Assembly: GCA_002395965.1 (NCBI GenBank)
Contig: DGVT01000129.1
Location: 1-12,063 of the forward strand
DNA from: Porphyromonadaceae bacterium UBA4277
GTDB lineage: Bacteria; Bacteroidota; Bacteroidia; Bacteroidales; Muribaculaceae
Direction: 5' to 3'
Length of the DNA: 12,063 nucleotides
Part shown: positions 1-6,871 of the stretch, in pieces
Layout: every line of letters starts with the position of its first letter
Position numbering within the stretch: the stretch's first letter is position 1
The notes under the pieces: model-generated
Databases searched by the model: none
Told to the model about the DNA's origin: nothing
What the model saw: the letters and a program-made list of their open reading frames with translations, nothing else
Position numbers and translations under genes: made by a program

Positions 1-96
1 GTTAAAAAACTTGCCATAAATAATAGTATTTTATAAAGGTTATTAATTTTTAGCTACGAGCCGTTAAGTAGTGCCAAGCATTGCTTGGTAGTTACG
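1..96. other. AT-rich intergenic tail with short hairpin
   Basis: This is the gene-free left edge of the window beyond the repeat element downstream of glpC. It contains a perfect inverted repeat, CCAAGC-ATT-GCTTGG, at 74-88, which would fold into a 6-bp stem with a 3-nt loop. Read in the glpC direction the hairpin is not followed directly by a T-run, so it is not a typical intrinsic terminator, although it could still protect a 3' end. The heptamer-like CTCGTAGCTA (minus strand, 51-60) resembles the repeat units found near 8561-8700. I see no open reading frame or clear promoter here. Confidence 0.5.
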
Positions 97-141
97 AGCT
101 GCGAGTGCGTGGTTCAACCCATTATTCATTATTATTAATTA
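97..141 (-). repeat. 3'-end repeat element, glpC copy
   Basis: Read on the minus strand, the glpC stop codon lies inside a heptamer tract, ATTAATA-ATAATGA-ATAATGG. This is followed by an 18-bp block (97-114, AACCACGCACTCGCAGCT) that matches 13 of 18 positions with the block at 8623-8640 downstream of the DUF4199 gene. Four of the five differences are transitions. Both copies have the same order of parts (stop codon, AATAATGG, ACCAyGCrCTyG, AGCT) and the same orientation relative to the upstream gene. I infer a shared repeat family rather than chance. The function is unknown. Confidence 0.6.
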
Positions 142-1394
142 GTAACACCGTTGAGCCGGCGTGTTGCCTCCACATCGAGTGCCTGAGCTAAGATGCTGAT
201 GGGATTAAGCACTTTAACGCCGGTTGACATCTCTATCTGCCACTTGCACGTCTCGCAGTCGGTGATCACATAGTCGGGCTTGGCAGCATCGATGTCGGCA
301 AAGAGTTTTGCCCCGATGGCTTGTGAGGTCTCGTAGTACTCTTTCTTGAAACCGTAGGTGCCCGAGATGCCGCAGCAGTTCTGCTCCAGCTCTATGAGCT
401 CAAGACCCGGAATGATGCGCAGCAACTCGGTGCTGTAGATTGCCCATCCCATGCGCTGCATGTGGCATGCAGTGTGATAGGCAACACGCATCTTGAAGCC
501 GGTGCGGAAAGCGAGTTTCACCTCGCCGTTGTCGATGGCTTGGAAAAGAAACCGCGTGGCAAGCGACAGATGCTCGCGCACGCCGTCGTTGTTCACACCC
601 AACAACTCGGGATACTCATCGCGCATGGTGAAAGTGCATGTTGAGCTGGTAGTGAGCACTGGACGCTTCATTTGGTTTATGCTCTTGCGCATCGAGGCCA
701 TGTTCACCTCGCCCTGTCGGCGCGCCTGGTCATACATGCCGTTGGCAATCATTGCCACGCCGCAGCATTTCTCTTTCTCCAGCAGGTGCACGCCATAGCC
801 GGCGGCGTTCATCACCGTGACGAAGTCCTTGCCCAACTGTGGGAAATTATAGTTCACATAGCAGCCGTGGAAGTAGCTCACATGCTTGGCAAACGACGAT
901 TGCCCGGCCTCGGCGTTCTTGCGAAACCATGCCTCAAATTTCTGTCTTGAATAGGCTGGGAAGGTACGATGCTTGTCAATAGCCATAACTCCGTGCATAA
1001 TTGCCTTTACGGGCTTGAGCCCTAAGGCAAAGTTGGTGATGGGAGCAAATGGCGAAGCAAGCGTACCCACGAGGTCGGTGCTGGCAAGCATCATGTCGCG
1101 CAACTTGGGGCGGTGTGACTTGTGCTTCATGCGAGCCTGCTGAATGAGGTCGCCTATTCTTACGTCGCTCGGACAAGCCACTTCGCATCGCTTGCAGTTG
1201 AGGCACATCTTCAGTGCTTCGTCGAAGAATACGGGGTCTTTCAAGCGATAGCGCTCACCGTCGGGTCCTGCCTGCTTAGGGCCGGGGTAGGCGGGGTTGA
1301 CCGCTGCCACGGGACAATAGACGGTGCAAATTGAGCATTTGAGGCACTGCTCAAAGTTGTGTTGGCTGATGCTTGTCAGTTGAGTTGTTGCCAT
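135..1394 (-). CDS. glpC: Anaerobic glycerol-3-phosphate dehydrogenase, iron-sulfur subunit C
   Basis: The 419-residue product is the membrane-associated electron-transfer subunit of the anaerobic glycerol-3-phosphate dehydrogenase. In this family GlpC anchors the soluble GlpAB pair and passes electrons to menaquinone. Two complete 4Fe-4S ferredoxin motifs are visible at the N-terminus, C17-x2-C20-x2-C23-x3-C27-P and C64-x2-C67-x2-C70-x3-C74-P. Two cysteine-rich CCG domains follow, with C178 and CCG at 210-212, then C310 and CCG at 340-342, and a late CETC pair. No hydrophobic transmembrane helix is obvious, as is usual for this subunit. It is the third gene of the operon, 25 bp after glpB, and is probably translated from the same transcript. 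The ribosome binding site is weak. The stop codon sits inside the repeat element downstream. All expected cysteines are present, so it looks intact. Confidence 0.93.
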   Translation of the reverse strand: MATTQLTSISQHNFEQCLKCSICTVYCPVAAVNPAYPGPKQAGPDGERYRLKDPVFFDEALKMCLNCKRCEVACPSDVRIGDLIQQARMKHKSHRPKLRDMMLASTDLVGTLASPFAPITNFALGLKPVKAIMHGVMAIDKHRTFPAYSRQKFEAWFRKNAEAGQSSFAKHVSYFHGCYVNYNFPQLGKDFVTVMNAAGYGVHLLEKEKCCGVAMIANGMYDQARRQGEVNMASMRKSINQMKRPVLTTSSTCTFTMRDEYPELLGVNNDGVREHLSLATRFLFQAIDNGEVKLAFRTGFKMRVAYHTACHMQRMGWAIYSTELLRIIPGLELIELEQNCCGISGTYGFKKEYYETSQAIGAKLFADIDAAKPDYVITDCETCKWQIEMSTGVKVLNPISILAQALDVEATRRLNGVTN

Positions 1395-1419
1395 TAGATG
1401 TTATCGAGTGTTCTAAATA

Positions 1420-2676
1420 TCATTTCAAGTGAGTGCTGCCGATGATTTGTTCGGCCACAGCCAGTGCCGTGATCATCGACACACCGGTGCCGTCGCCCAT
1501 CACCACCGGGTTGTGCCCGGCAAGCAGCTGGCCTATGGCAAAGACGTTGGCCAGTGGCTTGCCGCCCTTGAGCGGATGCAGGTTGGCATCGGTGACCACG
1601 CCGTAGCTCATGTATGGCTGGTCGCCCATCATGCCATATTGGCTCCACAGGCTGTGGTCGGCAGGGGCGTTGGTGTCGAGGTCGAGGATGGGCTCGTAAA
1701 CGCGCTCGAAGTTGGCTACGAGTCCACGGCTCATAAACGAGCCTGTCGCTATCACATAGTCATCGGCTTGCAGCGGCATTTCCTGCAATTTTGCAGTGCG
1801 CACTTCGGTCACCGCGTCGCCCTGTGTGGCGGCCGTGGTCACTGTGTCGCCCATGATGAAGCGTCCGCCTAACATCTGGAAATAGTGACGCAGGGCGGCA
1901 TTGATGCGTACGCCCGGCACGGCCGGGGGCAGTGTGGCAAGCATGAGCAGTTCGCGCTGCACCTGTGCCCTGAGTATGTCGCTGGCATCATCGTTGTCGA
2001 TGCCCACCACGGCGGGCATGAGCACCACGTCGGCATCGGTGTCGATAGCATTGATGGCTTGCGCAAGCTGTGCCAGTGACGACGAACTGGTGAAAATCTT
2101 TGCTAAGTTGGTGGGGCGCATCTCGGTGGCACTGCGGCGTGCGCGCCGCAAGCTGTCGAGTGTGATGTCGGCTATTTCGACCTTGGCACCCATCTTACTC
2201 AGCCCGTTGGCTGCAAAGTCGATGGGGTAGTCGATAAACCCTTCAAGGTTAATCAGGCACACTTTGCTCCATGGCAGTGTGCCGGGTTGTGTGGCAGTGG
2301 CTAGGCCGTCGAGCGTGAGCCAAGCAGGCTTGGTCACGCCCATGGGGGTGATGCGGTAATGGTTGTGCGTGGCTTCGCCGGTGGTCTCTATGCCTGCATC
2401 GGCAAGCAGTTTCTTAGCCTTTCCGGCAAGAGCGGCCACTGTGTCGGCCCCAATAATCTTGTATGGATGCAGGTCGGAGAGCTGTGCGATGGCTTCGATG
2501 GGGTTTTCCACATCGTTGTTGCCGTCGTTGCCTAATAGCTCCATCGAGCCACTGAAGAAGTGAAGGGTGTTCTGGCCCCCGGCCACTATGGCCACGCGCT
2601 TGCCGCGTTGTGCCAGTGCAATTCCGCACGTCAGGCCGCTCAAGCCGCCTCCCATGATTATCGTGTCAAATTTCAT
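1420..2676 (-). CDS. glpB: Anaerobic glycerol-3-phosphate dehydrogenase, subunit B
   Basis: The 418-residue flavoprotein is close to the length of E. coli GlpB (about 419). It is the second subunit of the anaerobic glycerol-3-phosphate dehydrogenase and relays electrons between GlpA and the iron-sulfur subunit GlpC. The N-terminus has a Rossmann dinucleotide-binding motif, MGGGLSGLTCG at about residues 8-18. The C-terminal part has the conserved NVFAIGQLLAGHNPVVMGDGTG-type segment, which closes the flavin site. Its ATG overlaps the glpA stop in an ATGA arrangement (2673-2676), a sign of coupled translation. An AGGAGGGTGA-like stretch just upstream, inside the end of glpA, is one of the few strong Shine-Dalgarno-like sequences in this window and supports this start. 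No frameshift or missing motif was noticed. Confidence 0.92.
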   Translation of the reverse strand: MKFDTIIMGGGLSGLTCGIALAQRGKRVAIVAGGQNTLHFFSGSMELLGNDGNNDVENPIEAIAQLSDLHPYKIIGADTVAALAGKAKKLLADAGIETTGEATHNHYRITPMGVTKPAWLTLDGLATATQPGTLPWSKVCLINLEGFIDYPIDFAANGLSKMGAKVEIADITLDSLRRARRSATEMRPTNLAKIFTSSSSLAQLAQAINAIDTDADVVLMPAVVGIDNDDASDILRAQVQRELLMLATLPPAVPGVRINAALRHYFQMLGGRFIMGDTVTTAATQGDAVTEVRTAKLQEMPLQADDYVIATGSFMSRGLVANFERVYEPILDLDTNAPADHSLWSQYGMMGDQPYMSYGVVTDANLHPLKGGKPLANVFAIGQLLAGHNPVVMGDGTGVSMITALAVAEQIIGSTHLK

Positions 2677-4289
2677 ATGTCACCCTCCTTTCTTGTTATG
2701 GCTTTGTCAAGCCCGCACAGGCCTTGATAGATGGTGGCCGTGAGTTGTGCTTCACGCAGTGTGCTGCCCCATGCCACGGGTTTGACGCCTTTCCAGCGCT
2801 CGTCGAGGAAGCCGGCAAGGTCGTTCTGAGCTTTCTCTACGTTGCTGCCGAAGCGTCCTAACAGCGATGCTGCGCGGCAGGCGCACAGCTTGCCCTGGCA
2901 TGTGCCCATGCCCACGCGGGTGCGGCGGCGCAGGCTCACCAGGTTGTGCACGTGCTGTGACTGCACGGCATATTTTATCTCGCCCACACTCACGCCCTCA
3001 CATTCGCACACAAGGGCGCGGTCGGTGTCGGTTTCAAGTTTGATTTTTGATGCAAATGTGCCATGGCGGCCTTGGGCAGCGTTGATGGCGAAGCTGCGTG
3101 ATGCGCTTCCTGCCACGGGCTGCTCCGAGCCCGGCAGTGGTGTGGTTGCCGTCTGGCAAGTGCTGGTGTTGCCCTGCTTGCTGCAGGCCATGTCGGTGGC
3201 AATTTGCGCCATCAGGCGGTAGGTCATCATCTTGCCTCCGGTGATGGTGATAAATCCTGCCATGCCGTCGCGCTGCTCATGGTCGAGGCACACAATGCCA
3301 CGGCTGATGCTGCGGCCGCTCGGGTCGTTGTCCGATGCCACCAGTGGTCTTACTCCGGCGTAAGCCCGCAGGATGCGTGTGGTGGCAAGCGACGGCGCTA
3401 ATTTCTCGCCCTCGGCAAGTAGCAGGCGCACCTCGGCATCGGTGACGCGCATGTCATCGACGCTCTCGATGGGCACACGGTCGCTCGTGGTGCCTATCAC
3501 GCACACCGTGTCGTCGGGCACGAGAATGTCGGCATTGGCCGGCTTGCGGCAGCGGTTGATAACCATTTTGTTGACGCGGTGGCCGAAGATTAGCAACGCA
3601 CCCTTGGCCGGGAACATGTTGATGGTGATGCCGGCAAGGCGGGCAATGAGCATGCCCCAGATGCCTGCGGCGTTGATGGTGACATCGGCATAGAACTCTT
3701 TAATCTCGCCGGAGTGCATGTCGCGTGCCTTGACGCCTTGCACACGGTTCTGGCTGATGATGAGCTCGGTCACCTCGTGATAGTTGAGCGCATCGGCTCC
3801 GTGAAGCCTTGCGTCAATCACGTTGGCTATGGTCAGGCGGAATGGGTCGATCGATGCGTCGGGGATGCGCACGGCACCGGTGAGCGCCGGGTTTACCGAT
3901 GGCTCGATGATGCGTGCTTCGGCAGGGTCGATGATGTCGGCGCGTATTCCGGCAGCCTGGCATGCATCGACAAATGTCTGCTGGTAGGCAAGGTCGTCTT
4001 CAGGAAGCGTGATGAACAGGCCGTCGGTCTCTTCCACGCAGTGGCGGGCTATCTTGCGCAGAATCATGTTTTCCTCGATGCACTCGGTGGCGCTTTCCTT
4101 GTCGGTCACTGCATAGCGTGCACCGCTGTGCATCAGGCCGTGGTTGCGACCGGTGGCGCCGTTGGTGTAGTCAAACCGCTCAAGCAGTAGCACGCTAAGG
4201 CCGCGCATGGCACAGTCTCTGGCTACGCCCGCACCGGTGATGCCGCCGCCTATCACAATCACGTCATAGTGTTTATTCTTGTTGTCCAT
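2673..4289 (-). CDS. glpA: Anaerobic glycerol-3-phosphate dehydrogenase, catalytic subunit A
   Basis: The 538-residue protein is the catalytic FAD subunit that oxidises sn-glycerol-3-phosphate to dihydroxyacetone phosphate. The FAD-binding Rossmann motif IGGGITGAGVARD lies at residues 13-25, followed by the conserved LLERFDYTNGATGRNHG-type region. A BFD-like [2Fe-2S] domain occupies about residues 425-480, with ligands C428, C430, C464 and C469 (CEC and CQGKLC). This C-terminal domain distinguishes GlpA from the shorter aerobic GlpD. The length matches E. coli GlpA (about 542). It is the first gene of glpABC and starts about 30 nt downstream of the start site predicted from the promoter at 4326-4357. 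The gene is divergent from a GlpR-like repressor, which probably controls it. The assignment to GlpA rather than a generic FAD oxidoreductase is firm because glpB and glpC follow. Confidence 0.94.
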   Translation of the reverse strand: MDNKNKHYDVIVIGGGITGAGVARDCAMRGLSVLLLERFDYTNGATGRNHGLMHSGARYAVTDKESATECIEENMILRKIARHCVEETDGLFITLPEDDLAYQQTFVDACQAAGIRADIIDPAEARIIEPSVNPALTGAVRIPDASIDPFRLTIANVIDARLHGADALNYHEVTELIISQNRVQGVKARDMHSGEIKEFYADVTINAAGIWGMLIARLAGITINMFPAKGALLIFGHRVNKMVINRCRKPANADILVPDDTVCVIGTTSDRVPIESVDDMRVTDAEVRLLLAEGEKLAPSLATTRILRAYAGVRPLVASDNDPSGRSISRGIVCLDHEQRDGMAGFITITGGKMMTYRLMAQIATDMACSKQGNTSTCQTATTPLPGSEQPVAGSASRSFAINAAQGRHGTFASKIKLETDTDRALVCECEGVSVGEIKYAVQSQHVHNLVSLRRRTRVGMGTCQGKLCACRAASLLGRFGSNVEKAQNDLAGFLDERWKGVKPVAWGSTLREAQLTATIYQGLCGLDKAITRKEGDI

Positions 4290-4325
4290 GTTCAGTGGTT
4301 AGCTTTAATAAGGTGTAATAAACTG

Positions 4326-4357
4326 CAAAGTTACTCGAAAGTCGCTGAAATGCCAAA
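4326..4357 (-). promoter_or_regulatory. Predicted proximal glpABC promoter
   Basis: On the minus strand a TTTG box (4354-4357) is separated by 20 nt from TAACTTTG (4326-4333). This matches the Bacteroidetes -33/-7 consensus TTTG-N19-20-TAnnTTTG exactly. Transcription would begin near 4318, about 30 nt before the glpA ATG. A CGAAA pentamer (4336-4340) lies between the two boxes, which is where a repressor could block polymerase. Confidence 0.65.
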
Positions 4358-4488
4358 TTTACTATTGGTTTTAGGCACTTTTGCAGTGGCTTGCTTTGCC
4401 GTTATCTCGCCTTTGTGGCCGACCGTTACCAACGGTTGAATTGAACGTCTCTGTTGTGGTTAATGATTTTTGTAGATTAATTTCACGG

Positions 4489-4519
4489 CAAAAATATATA
4501 CAATTTTTTTATTGGCAAA
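4489..4519 (-). promoter_or_regulatory. Possible distal glpABC promoter
   Basis: On the minus strand TTTG (4516-4519) is followed after 19 nt by TATTTTTG (4489-4496), again matching the Bacteroidetes consensus. It would give a leader of roughly 190 nt before glpA. It directly abuts the 18-bp palindrome at 4519-4536. The surrounding sequence is so AT-rich that a chance match is quite possible, so confidence is low. Confidence 0.35.
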
Positions 4520-4536
4520 TTTTTTTCGAAAAAAAT
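4519..4536. promoter_or_regulatory. 18-bp perfect palindrome, candidate operator
   Basis: The sequence ATTTTTTTCGAAAAAAAT is a perfect palindrome centred on CG. DeoR-family repressors such as GlpR bind AT-rich palindromes with a TTCG/CGAA core in characterised bacteria. The position between two divergent genes, one of which encodes such a repressor, makes it a good operator candidate. That it is bound by the neighbouring regulator is inference. Confidence 0.45.
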
Positions 4537-4699
4537 AAAACGAAAGCTGTGATTTTTTTGGTGTAAGTTGCAATTTGATAGAAATTTAGGTCTGTAATCA
4601 ACAATTTGCAGGTGCATATAAAGGTTTTGTTTTGGCGCAAAATAACTTTCGTGATGCTATGTTTGATTTGCAATTTTTTATGAAAACATAAAGAAATAT

Positions 4700-4738
4700 T
4701 GTTTCGAAATTTAAGATTTTAGCGATTGAAACGAAACA
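4700..4738. promoter_or_regulatory. TGTTTCG / CGAAACA inverted repeat upstream of regulator promoter
   Basis: TGTTTCG (4700-4706) and CGAAACA (4732-4738) form a perfect 7-bp inverted repeat whose arms are 32 bp apart, about three helical turns. It ends 3 bp before the -33 box of the regulator promoter. The left arm is also part of an 8-bp palindrome, TTTCGAAA (4702-4709). E. coli GlpR half-sites contain TGTTCG, which is similar but not identical. A role as an autoregulatory operator is plausible but unproven. Confidence 0.45.
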
Positions 4739-4741
4739 TAA

Positions 4742-4773
4742 TTTGCCAGTTAAGATTAAAATACATAAATTTG
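4742..4773 (+). promoter_or_regulatory. Predicted promoter of the DeoR/GlpR-like regulator gene
   Basis: TTTG (4742-4745) is followed after 20 nt by TAAATTTG (4766-4773), matching the Bacteroidetes -33/-7 consensus exactly. The predicted start site is near 4780, about 17 nt before the ATG at 4797, so the leader is very short. The inverted repeat at 4700-4738 lies immediately upstream. Confidence 0.65.
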
Positions 4774-4796
4774 CCGCAGTAATAATCTAAATCACC

Positions 4797-5561
4797 ATGA
4801 CTAAGGAGAAACGTCATTCCATTATCACCGACATGCTGCTCAAGCGTGGCTCGGTGCTTGTATCCGACCTTGTGGAGAAGCTCAACGTGTCGTCGGTCAC
4901 CATTCGCAAAGACCTTACCGAACTTGAAAAGTTAGGAAAGCTCTACCGGAGCCACGGTAAGGCCATTCTCATTAACCCTTATATCAACAACCGCAGTGTA
5001 AACGACAAGGAGAAAATCTCGCCCGAGGCCAAGCGTGCCATCGGTCACGAGGCCGCTCGCCTGATCGACCGCGACGACAGCATCATCATTGCTTCGGGCT
5101 CGACGGTTCACGCCCTGGCACGCTGCATCCAGCCCATTCACCGCCTCACGGTGGTGAGTGCCTCGCTGGTGGTGAGCGAAATACTTGCCTTGAACGAAAA
5201 TATAGACATCATCCAGCTGGGTGGCATGCTGCGGCACAGCTCGCTCTCGGTGGTGGGGCAGTACAGTGAGCAGATACTGCACAACTTCTCGTTCTCAAAG
5301 CTGTTTCTGGGCGTGGATGGCATTGACTTTGACTATGGCATCACCACCACCGACATGCGCGAGGCCGAGTTGAACAAGAAGATGATGGCTGCAGCGCAAA
5401 AGACCATCGTCCTGGCCGACAGCAGCAAGTTCGGTCGTCGTGGCTTTGCCAAGATAAGCAACATGGAGGATGTTGACGTCATCATCACCGACCCGGCCAT
5501 CACTTCGCAGAATGTTCAGGCTATTGAGGAGCTGGGCATCGACCTGATAATTGCCCGGTAG
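4797..5561 (+). CDS. DeoR/GlpR-family transcriptional repressor
   Basis: The 254-residue protein has the standard length and layout of DeoR-family sugar-phosphate-responsive repressors. The N-terminal winged helix-turn-helix spans about residues 3-57, with the recognition helix in VSSVTIRKDLTELEKLG (31-47) and the family signature RSHGKAI just after it. The C-terminal sensor domain shows the family's typical elements: IIIASGSTVHALA, LGGMLR, LFLGVDGID and the ADSSKFGRRGF segment, which is expected to contact a phosphorylated ligand. Because it is divergent from glpABC, the likely effector is glycerol-3-phosphate and the likely targets are glpA and itself, as for E. coli GlpR. That functional name is inferred from context, so no gene symbol is assigned. 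It ends convergently with queA, about 50 bp apart, with no clear terminator hairpin between them. Confidence 0.88.
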   Translation: MTKEKRHSIITDMLLKRGSVLVSDLVEKLNVSSVTIRKDLTELEKLGKLYRSHGKAILINPYINNRSVNDKEKISPEAKRAIGHEAARLIDRDDSIIIASGSTVHALARCIQPIHRLTVVSASLVVSEILALNENIDIIQLGGMLRHSSLSVVGQYSEQILHNFSFSKLFLGVDGIDFDYGITTTDMREAELNKKMMAAAQKTIVLADSSKFGRRGFAKISNMEDVDVIITDPAITSQNVQAIEELGIDLIIAR

Positions 5562-5611
5562 TCAATCTCGTGCATTTTAAGGCTGTGCCGGGTGGCGGTG
5601 TGGCTGTCGCA

Positions 5612-6835
5612 TTACAGTAGCAGGCACGCATCGCCATAGCTGAGGAACCTGTAGCCGCCTGCCAGCGCGTGGTCATAGATGTGGCGCCAGCGGTCGGCAC
5701 CGGTGAATGCCGCCACCAGCAGTAGTAGTGTGGATTGCGGCTGGTGGAAGTTGGTGATCATTCCATTCACGATGCGGTAGTTAAATCCCGGTGCTATCAT
5801 CAGTTGGGTGGTGGCCACGAGGTTTTTCAGGCCGTTGCGGTCCAGATAGTCGGTGATGGCATTCAGTGCCTCACTGCGTGAGATGCTGCATGGTGTGGTG
5901 TAGGGCATCCACTGTCGCACGGTGAGGTCGTGGGCGGCAGCATTTTCGTGAAGAATCTGACCAATAAAATACAAGCTCTCGAGAGTGCGCACCGACGTGG
6001 TGCCCACGGCTATTACCGGCGCGTGGGTAGCGGCCAGCTCGGCAATGAGGTCGCGCGGCACGTCGATCCACTCATAGTGCATGTCGTGATCGCCTATCTG
6101 CTCGCTTTTCACAGGCTGGAATGTGCCGGCTCCCACATGAAGCGTGAGTTCGCGCCGACTGATGCCGCGTGCGTCGCACTCGGCCAGAAGCCGGTCGGTA
6201 AAATGCAGCCCTGCGGTGGGTGCCGCCACGCTGCCGTCGATGTGGCTATAGACGGTCTGGTAGTCGGTGGTGTCGCTGCTCTCGGTGCCGCGGTTCAGAT
6301 ATGGCGGAATGGGAATTTCGCCCATGGCTTCGAGCACGCTGGCGAAGGTGATGTCGTCGCCGCCGTCCCATGTGAAGGTGATGTCCCATGAATTGCCGTG
6401 TGTCTCGCCGCGCGTGGCTGTCACGGTGATGGTGCGCCCGTTAACTTCGATGTCGTGGGTGAGTGCTCCTTGCTTCCAGCGCTTGCTGTTGCCCACCAGG
6501 CACTGCCATGTGCACGAGTGGGTGGATTGAAACACAAGGGCGTAGTCGCGAGGTGCTACAGGCTCGAGGCAAAAGATCTCGATTGTGGAACCTGTAGCTT
6601 TCTTGAAGCGGAGCCGCGCATTTATCACTCGCGTGTTGTTATAGATGAGCATTGCATTGTCGGGTAGCAGGGTGGGCACGTCGCTGAAATGGTGGTCGGC
6701 AATGTGACCGTCGTGCCAGTATAGCAACTTGCACTGCTCGCGCTCTTGCAAGGGGTGCTTGGCTATGCGTTTGTCGGGCAGGGGGTAGTTGTAGTCGGCT
6801 ATGCGGATGTTTCTTATTTCATTAATGTCGGTCAT
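5612..6835 (-). CDS. queA: S-adenosylmethionine:tRNA ribosyltransferase-isomerase (long form)
   Basis: QueA transfers and isomerises the ribosyl group of SAM onto preQ1 in tRNA to make epoxyqueuosine, a step of queuosine synthesis at the wobble base of GUN anticodons. Family motifs are present: YNNTRV (65-70), VAAPTAGLHF (about 203-212), HVGAGTFQPV (233-242), GTTSVRTLES (278-287), TNFHQPQSTL (361-370) and the terminal SYGDA (399-403). At 407 residues it is about 50 longer than E. coli QueA (356). Most of the extra length is a segment at roughly 293-340 before the APGFNYRIVN motif. I chose the ATG at 6835, giving MTDINEIRNI, rather than an upstream in-frame TTG at 6850, because the family begins near this point. 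It diverges from rlmN, another RNA-modification gene. A paralogue with a distinct substrate cannot be excluded. Confidence 0.9.
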   Translation of the reverse strand: MTDINEIRNIRIADYNYPLPDKRIAKHPLQEREQCKLLYWHDGHIADHHFSDVPTLLPDNAMLIYNNTRVINARLRFKKATGSTIEIFCLEPVAPRDYALVFQSTHSCTWQCLVGNSKRWKQGALTHDIEVNGRTITVTATRGETHGNSWDITFTWDGGDDITFASVLEAMGEIPIPPYLNRGTESSDTTDYQTVYSHIDGSVAAPTAGLHFTDRLLAECDARGISRRELTLHVGAGTFQPVKSEQIGDHDMHYEWIDVPRDLIAELAATHAPVIAVGTTSVRTLESLYFIGQILHENAAAHDLTVRQWMPYTTPCSISRSEALNAITDYLDRNGLKNLVATTQLMIAPGFNYRIVNGMITNFHQPQSTLLLLVAAFTGADRWRHIYDHALAGGYRFLSYGDACLLL

Positions 6836-6871
6836 ACTCAGGATTTTCAATGTCTGTATTTTTTAATTCAC

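Larger units (their letters stand above)
4290..4796. promoter_or_regulatory. Divergent glpA / glpR-like control region
   Basis: This 507-bp gap without a convincing gene separates glpA from the DeoR-type regulator and becomes very AT-rich from about 4450 to 4780. It holds the proximal glpA promoter, a possible distal one (4489-4519) and the regulator promoter (4742-4773). It also has a weaker plus-strand TAnnTTTG box at 4658-4665, whose nearest TTTG is 23 nt upstream, a spacing that is too long. A hairpin-forming inverted repeat ACCGTT-ACC-AACGGT lies at 4422-4436. TTTCG/CGAAA pentamers occur at 4336, 4524-4531, 4541, 4647, 4702-4709 and 4732, which I count as enriched for a region of this size. 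A 61-codon open frame at 4381-4566 has no recognisable features, and I do not call it a gene. Confidence 0.6.

Noticed and set aside
4381..4566. A 61-codon plus-strand open frame in the glp control region
   Set aside because: No recognisable start context or homology, and its second half is low-complexity AT-rich sequence that overlaps the palindrome and promoter elements.
5562..5611. Terminator between the convergent regulator and queA genes
   Set aside because: The GC-rich stretch offers only a 3-bp GCC/GGC stem and no T-run in either direction.
6836..6850. TTG start adding 5 residues to QueA
   Set aside because: The ATG at 6835 gives the expected family N-terminus, and TTG starts are rare here.
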